From Pirellulaceae bacterium (lineage in GTDB: Bacteria > Planctomycetota > Planctomycetia > Pirellulales > Pirellulaceae): a stretch of DNA of 9,826 bases. Within the stretch, counting starts at the first letter, position 1. Every line of letters begins with the position of its first letter. Below, piece after piece: positions 6,922 to 9,826 of this stretch. The notes beneath the pieces were generated by a model. It ran no database searches. It saw nothing but the letters and a program-made list of their open reading frames with translations, and was not told where the DNA came from. The stretch lies in assembly GCA_013002105.1 (NCBI GenBank), contig JABDKS010000765.1, positions 1 through 9,826 on the forward strand, written 5' to 3'. The position numbers were made by a program, and so were the translations under genes.

Positions 6922-8253
6922 ATGGCTCCAGAATCTACTGCCGATGCAATTACCCGTATCGAATCTCGCGATTTCACCGTCGGTATCATTGGGTTGGGAT
7001 ATGTCGGCTTGCCACTGATCGATGCATTTACGACGGCCGGTTTTCGTTGCATTGGATTTGATGTCGACCAGTCAAAGATCGATCGGCTTGCCGCTGGCCA
7101 AAGCTATATCAAACACATTGCATCCAGTACGATCCAAGGTTGGATGGATCGCGAACTCTTCGAGGCCACTTCCGATCCAGCGCGGATGTCGGAACCCGAT
7201 GCGTTGCTGATTTGCGTGCCGACGCCGTTGGACGAATCGCGCGACCCCGATTTGAAGTACGTCGAGAGCACCTGCCACGCGATCGCGAATTGCTTACGTG
7301 ATGGGCAAATGGTCGTGCTCGAAAGCACCACCTACCCAACCACGACGCGCGATGTGATGGTGCCGATTCTGCAGCAATCCGGATTGACCGCTGGCAAAGA
7401 TTTCTTCGTCGCCTACAGTCCCGAACGCGAAGATCCTGGGAATCCAGACTTTTCTGCGGCGGGAATTCCCAAGGTTGTCGGCGGCATCAATCAAGAGAGT
7501 TTGGAGATCGCGTCGGCACTGTATCAGTCGGCGGTTGCCGGTGTCGTCCCGGTCAGTAGCTGCGAGATCGCCGAAGCATCGAAGGTGTTGGAGAATATTT
7601 ATCGAGCGGTCAACATCGCATTGGTCAATGAATTGAAAACATTATTTGATGAAATGCAGATCGATGTCTGGGAAGTCGTCGATGCCGCCAAGACCAAGCC
7701 ATTTGGGTTTCAAGCGTTTTATCCGGGGCCAGGACTTGGCGGTCACTGTATCCCCATCGATCCGTTCTACTTGTCTTGGTTGGCCCGTAAACAGGGGCTG
7801 AACGCTCGATTCATCGAACTGGCAGGCGAAGTGAATCGATCGATGCCCAAATACGTCGTCGCGCGGACCGCTGAGTTTCTTAATGAAATGAGTAAGCCGG
7901 TGCGAGGCAGCAAGATTTGCGTGCTGGGTTTGGCATATAAGAAAGACGTCGATGATCCTCGCGAAAGTCCGTCGTTTGAATTGCTGAAATTGCTGTTGGG
8001 TCTCGGGGCTGACCTCTGTTACAGCGATCCACATGTCCAGGTCGCGCCTGCAATGAGACACTACGATCTGCCGGCAATGGAGAGTCAGGAATTGACTCCC
8101 GAGTTCCTGTCGTCTCTGGATGCCGTTTTGATTTCGACCGACCATTCCGCATTCGATTACGATTTGATCGTCAAACATGCACCGTTAGTAATTGATACGC
8201 GAAACGCGACGCGGCACGTGAGACAACATCGCGACAAAATCCGTAAAGCGTGA
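6922..8253 (+). CDS. Nucleotide-sugar dehydrogenase, UDP-GlcNAc 6-dehydrogenase (WbpA) type
   Basis: A 443-residue cytoplasmic enzyme of the UDP-glucose/GDP-mannose dehydrogenase family, doing an NAD-dependent two-step oxidation of a sugar C6 hydroxyl to a carboxylate. The NAD-binding motif is GIIGLGYVGLPL (21-32). Active-site features are the Lys221-Asn225 helix (EASKVLEN) and catalytic Cys276 in GPGLGGHCIPIDPFYLS (269-285). The C-terminal nucleotide-binding block GLAYKKDVDDPRESP (336-350) is intact. The signature YSPEREDPGN (165-174) is characteristic of the UDP-N-acetylhexosamine dehydrogenases (WbpA; also related WbpO/TviB and WecC groups) rather than UDP-glucose dehydrogenase, so the likely product is a UDP-N-acetylhexosaminuronic acid for a surface polysaccharide. 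The exact sugar is inferred. Its TGA overlaps the GTG of the next gene by four bases, implying coupled translation. Confidence 0.92.
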   Translation: MAPESTADAITRIESRDFTVGIIGLGYVGLPLIDAFTTAGFRCIGFDVDQSKIDRLAAGQSYIKHIASSTIQGWMDRELFEATSDPARMSEPDALLICVPTPLDESRDPDLKYVESTCHAIANCLRDGQMVVLESTTYPTTTRDVMVPILQQSGLTAGKDFFVAYSPEREDPGNPDFSAAGIPKVVGGINQESLEIASALYQSAVAGVVPVSSCEIAEASKVLENIYRAVNIALVNELKTLFDEMQIDVWEVVDAAKTKPFGFQAFYPGPGLGGHCIPIDPFYLSWLARKQGLNARFIELAGEVNRSMPKYVVARTAEFLNEMSKPVRGSKICVLGLAYKKDVDDPRESPSFELLKLLLGLGADLCYSDPHVQVAPAMRHYDLPAMESQELTPEFLSSLDAVLISTDHSAFDYDLIVKHAPLVIDTRNATRHVRQHRDKIRKA

Positions 8254-9428
8254 TCATTGTGTCTGAATCTTTGCGCGTCTTTGCGATCGAACCCTACTAC
8301 GGCGGCAGCCATAAGGCATTCTTGGACAGCGTCCAACGACACAGTCGCCACCAATGGGAGTTGTTTACCGGCCAGCCACGGCATTGGAAATGGAGGATGA
8401 GGTCGTCGCCGCTTGAGTTGTCGCAAGCGACTGAACATGCCATCAGGTCATTGGGGGCTCCCGATGTGATCGTTTGCAGCAGCATGTTGGATTTACCGAC
8501 GTGGTTGGGACTCTCGGCACGTGCTAGCTCAACTGATTTCACGCGACAGGCATGGAACGTCCCTATCGCGATGTACTTTCACGAGAATCAATGGACGTAT
8601 CCACAGTCTCCCAAAGCTCGCTACGACGCCCACTACGGGTACACCAATTTGCTGTCGGCGATTGCAGCGGACGCCTGCTGGTTCAACTCCCAGTATCATC
8701 TCGATTCATTCCTCCAGGCTGGCGAATCCTTTGTCGCCAAAATGCCCGATACGCGACGGATCCATGATGTGGCGGCGATTCGATCCAAATCAGAGGTGAT
8801 CGCGCCGGGCTTTTCATCCCGTAGTGATAGGTCGCAACGCAGCAGGACCGACAACACGCTGCCGCTACGGATTGGATGGGTGTCCCGCTGGGAGTTCGAT
8901 AAACGTCCCGATCGCTTTTTCGACTTGCTGACGCGACTGAACGATCGCGCAATCGACTTTCGCCTCGTGCTTTTAGGAAATCGAGCCGAGAACGAGCCAT
9001 CGTTGACATCGATACGAAATCATTTCGCCGGTCAAATCCTTGTGGATCAATACGCCGATTCACGCGAAAGTTATCGGCGGCATCTGACGCAGATCGACGT
9101 GGTGGTTTCGACGGCCGATCACGAGTTTTTTGGCATTGCTGTGTGCGAAGCGATTGATGCGGGGGCCGCACCCGTTTTGCCTAATCGACTGAGCTATCCG
9201 GAACTTGTCCCAGACAACGATCGATACGAGTCCATCGATGACGCGGTCGACCAGATCGACGCACTACGTGACCCTAAAAAGCGGGCCGAGGCCGTCACGA
9301 CTGCACAGCAATCAATTCGCCGATTTCAAATCACCGAAACGGTTCCGCAACTCGATCAAGCGATTGCCCAATTGCACCAGACGCGTTCAGCAAGGGAACA
9401 CACGTCAAGCGGACGGCGGGGAGCTTGA
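8250..9428 (+). CDS. DUF3524/GTDC1-type glycosyltransferase, bacterial homologue of QTMAN
   Basis: A 392-residue GT-B fold glycosyltransferase resembling vertebrate GTDC1, identified as the tRNA-queuosine mannosyltransferase QTMAN. Family hallmarks are the N-terminal DUF3524 block IEPYYGGSHKAFL (13-25) and HWKWRMRSSPLELSQ (45-59), then YFHENQWTYP (109-118), HYGYTNLLSAIAADACWFNS (128-147), WVSRWEFDKRPDRFF (210-224) and the donor-site STADHEFFGIAVCEA (287-301) with LSYPEL (314-319). All align with GTDC1 as I remember it. The vertebrate insertion between the two halves is absent, as usual in bacteria. The GTG at 8250 overlaps the preceding stop; GTG 8259 and TTG 8271 are alternatives. The last residues are encoded by a tandem repeat running past the stop. 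Mannosylation of queuosine in tRNA(Asp) is an inference by homology; with a nucleotide-sugar dehydrogenase next door, another donor or acceptor is possible. Confidence 0.88.
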   Translation: MIIVSESLRVFAIEPYYGGSHKAFLDSVQRHSRHQWELFTGQPRHWKWRMRSSPLELSQATEHAIRSLGAPDVIVCSSMLDLPTWLGLSARASSTDFTRQAWNVPIAMYFHENQWTYPQSPKARYDAHYGYTNLLSAIAADACWFNSQYHLDSFLQAGESFVAKMPDTRRIHDVAAIRSKSEVIAPGFSSRSDRSQRSRTDNTLPLRIGWVSRWEFDKRPDRFFDLLTRLNDRAIDFRLVLLGNRAENEPSLTSIRNHFAGQILVDQYADSRESYRRHLTQIDVVVSTADHEFFGIAVCEAIDAGAAPVLPNRLSYPELVPDNDRYESIDDAVDQIDALRDPKKRAEAVTTAQQSIRRFQITETVPQLDQAIAQLHQTRSAREHTSSGRRGA

Positions 9429-9472
9429 CGCAGTAGGCGGGGAGCTTGACGCAATAGGCGGCGGGCTCAGAC
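9415..9472 (+). repeat. 21-base tandem repeat across a stop codon and convergent gene end
   Basis: The unit GGCGGGGAGCTTGACGCA plus a three-base GTA or ATA spacer occurs at 9415-9435 and 9436-9456. A third, degenerate copy (GGCGGCGGGCTCAGAC) lies at 9457-9472. The first copy supplies the TGA of the upstream glycosyltransferase, and the third contains the stop codon of the convergent phosphatase. The array fills the whole 38-base gap between the two convergent genes. Confidence 0.8.
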
Positions 9473-9826
9473 ATCTTCGTCAAACTCGCCCGCAAAGATG
9501 TCTTCGCCCATCATCGTTTGCAGGATCAATGGGCAGCCTTCTTCCAACATGTCCAACACCTCATCAAATCCCTCGGCTTCGCCGTAATAGGGATCGGGCA
9601 CATCATTGGGCCAAGTATCGTCCAGATAATCACTGAACACACGAATGTGATTGTTGGGCGAATCCGCAAGGGCCTGCAGCGCGCGGTAGTTCTCCTGGTC
9701 CATCGCCAGGACAAGGTCGAAACGTTTCGGATCCAGGTCGGCTTTGGTCACTTGTCGAGCCTTGCTGCGGAGTTCGTAGCCGCGTGCTTCGGCCGCCGCA
9801 CACATCCGTGGGTCTGCTTTTTTTCC
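9467..9826 (-). CDS. Low-molecular-weight protein-tyrosine-phosphatase, 5' end outside window
   Basis: The last 119 codons of a small cytoplasmic phosphatase of the LMW-PTP/Wzb family; the reading frame is open to the window edge. Family features seen are GKKADPRM followed by AAAEARGYEL near the visible start, KARQVTKADL, the FDLVLAMDQENYRAL core, and DVPDPYYGEAEGFDEVLDMLEEGC, whose DP supplies the conserved general-acid aspartate. The N-terminal CX5R phosphate loop would lie beyond 9826 and cannot be checked. LMW-PTPs act on phosphotyrosine proteins such as polysaccharide-export kinases, or on phosphoarginine. It converges on the QTMAN homologue with a 38-base gap, so the two are not in an operon. 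An ATG at 9805 is internal to the conserved domain and not the true start. Confidence 0.9.
   Translation of the reverse strand, partial: GKKADPRMCAAAEARGYELRSKARQVTKADLDPKRFDLVLAMDQENYRALQALADSPNNHIRVFSDYLDDTWPNDVPDPYYGEAEGFDEVLDMLEEGCPLILQTMMGEDIFAGEFDEDV

Noticed and set aside
8683..9171. A 162-codon minus-strand frame
   Set aside because: Antisense to the conserved GT-B domain of the QTMAN homologue, with no motifs.

Overview
The window looks like chromosomal DNA from a Gram-negative bacterium, most probably a planctomycete of the Rhodopirellula/Pirellulaceae type. This is inferred from moderate GC content with many CGATCG-like words, mostly weak or absent Shine-Dalgarno sites, loosely packed genes with repeat-bearing spacers, and protein sequences of planctomycete flavour. 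An LPS-export permease (LptF/LptG family) points to an outer membrane. No rRNA, tRNA, CRISPR array, transposase or phage gene was seen.

Layout. At the left, on the minus strand, is a two-gene unit: a PlsC-type acyltransferase (1273-2088) whose stop overlaps the start of a membrane family-2 glycosyltransferase (140-1276). Just upstream of it, in the same orientation, at 2175-2650, lie the decayed remains of a CrtN/CrtI-type carotenoid desaturase. The relic keeps recognisable N-terminal and C-terminal pieces but has an in-frame TAG, at least three frame changes and a large internal deletion. Together the three resemble a staphyloxanthin-like (C30 carotenoid acid, then glycosyl ester, then acylated) tailoring cluster that has lost its desaturase here.

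The plus strand then carries, as separated genes, a nitroreductase-like flavoprotein (3098-3706), a PP2C Ser/Thr phosphatase with a C-terminal membrane hairpin and an unassigned tail domain (3917-5239), and an LptF/LptG permease (5407-6600). After a 321-base spacer with a strong palindrome comes a translationally overlapping pair: a UDP-N-acetylglucosamine 6-dehydrogenase-like enzyme (6922-8253) and a DUF3524/GTDC1-type glycosyltransferase (8250-9428), a bacterial homologue of the animal tRNA-queuosine mannosyltransferase QTMAN. A low-molecular-weight tyrosine phosphatase converges on it from the right and runs off the window (9467-9826, minus).

Functionally, much of the window concerns the cell envelope and sugar or lipid tailoring (acyltransferase, glycosyltransferase, LPS permease, nucleotide-sugar dehydrogenase), with two phosphatases of different classes. 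The most notable observations are the desaturase relic beside intact tailoring genes, the bacterial QTMAN homologue coupled to a nucleotide-sugar dehydrogenase, and short repeats in the spacers: a palindrome, a 21-base tandem array that supplies the stop codon of the QTMAN homologue, and a 30-base-period direct repeat abutting the lptF start.
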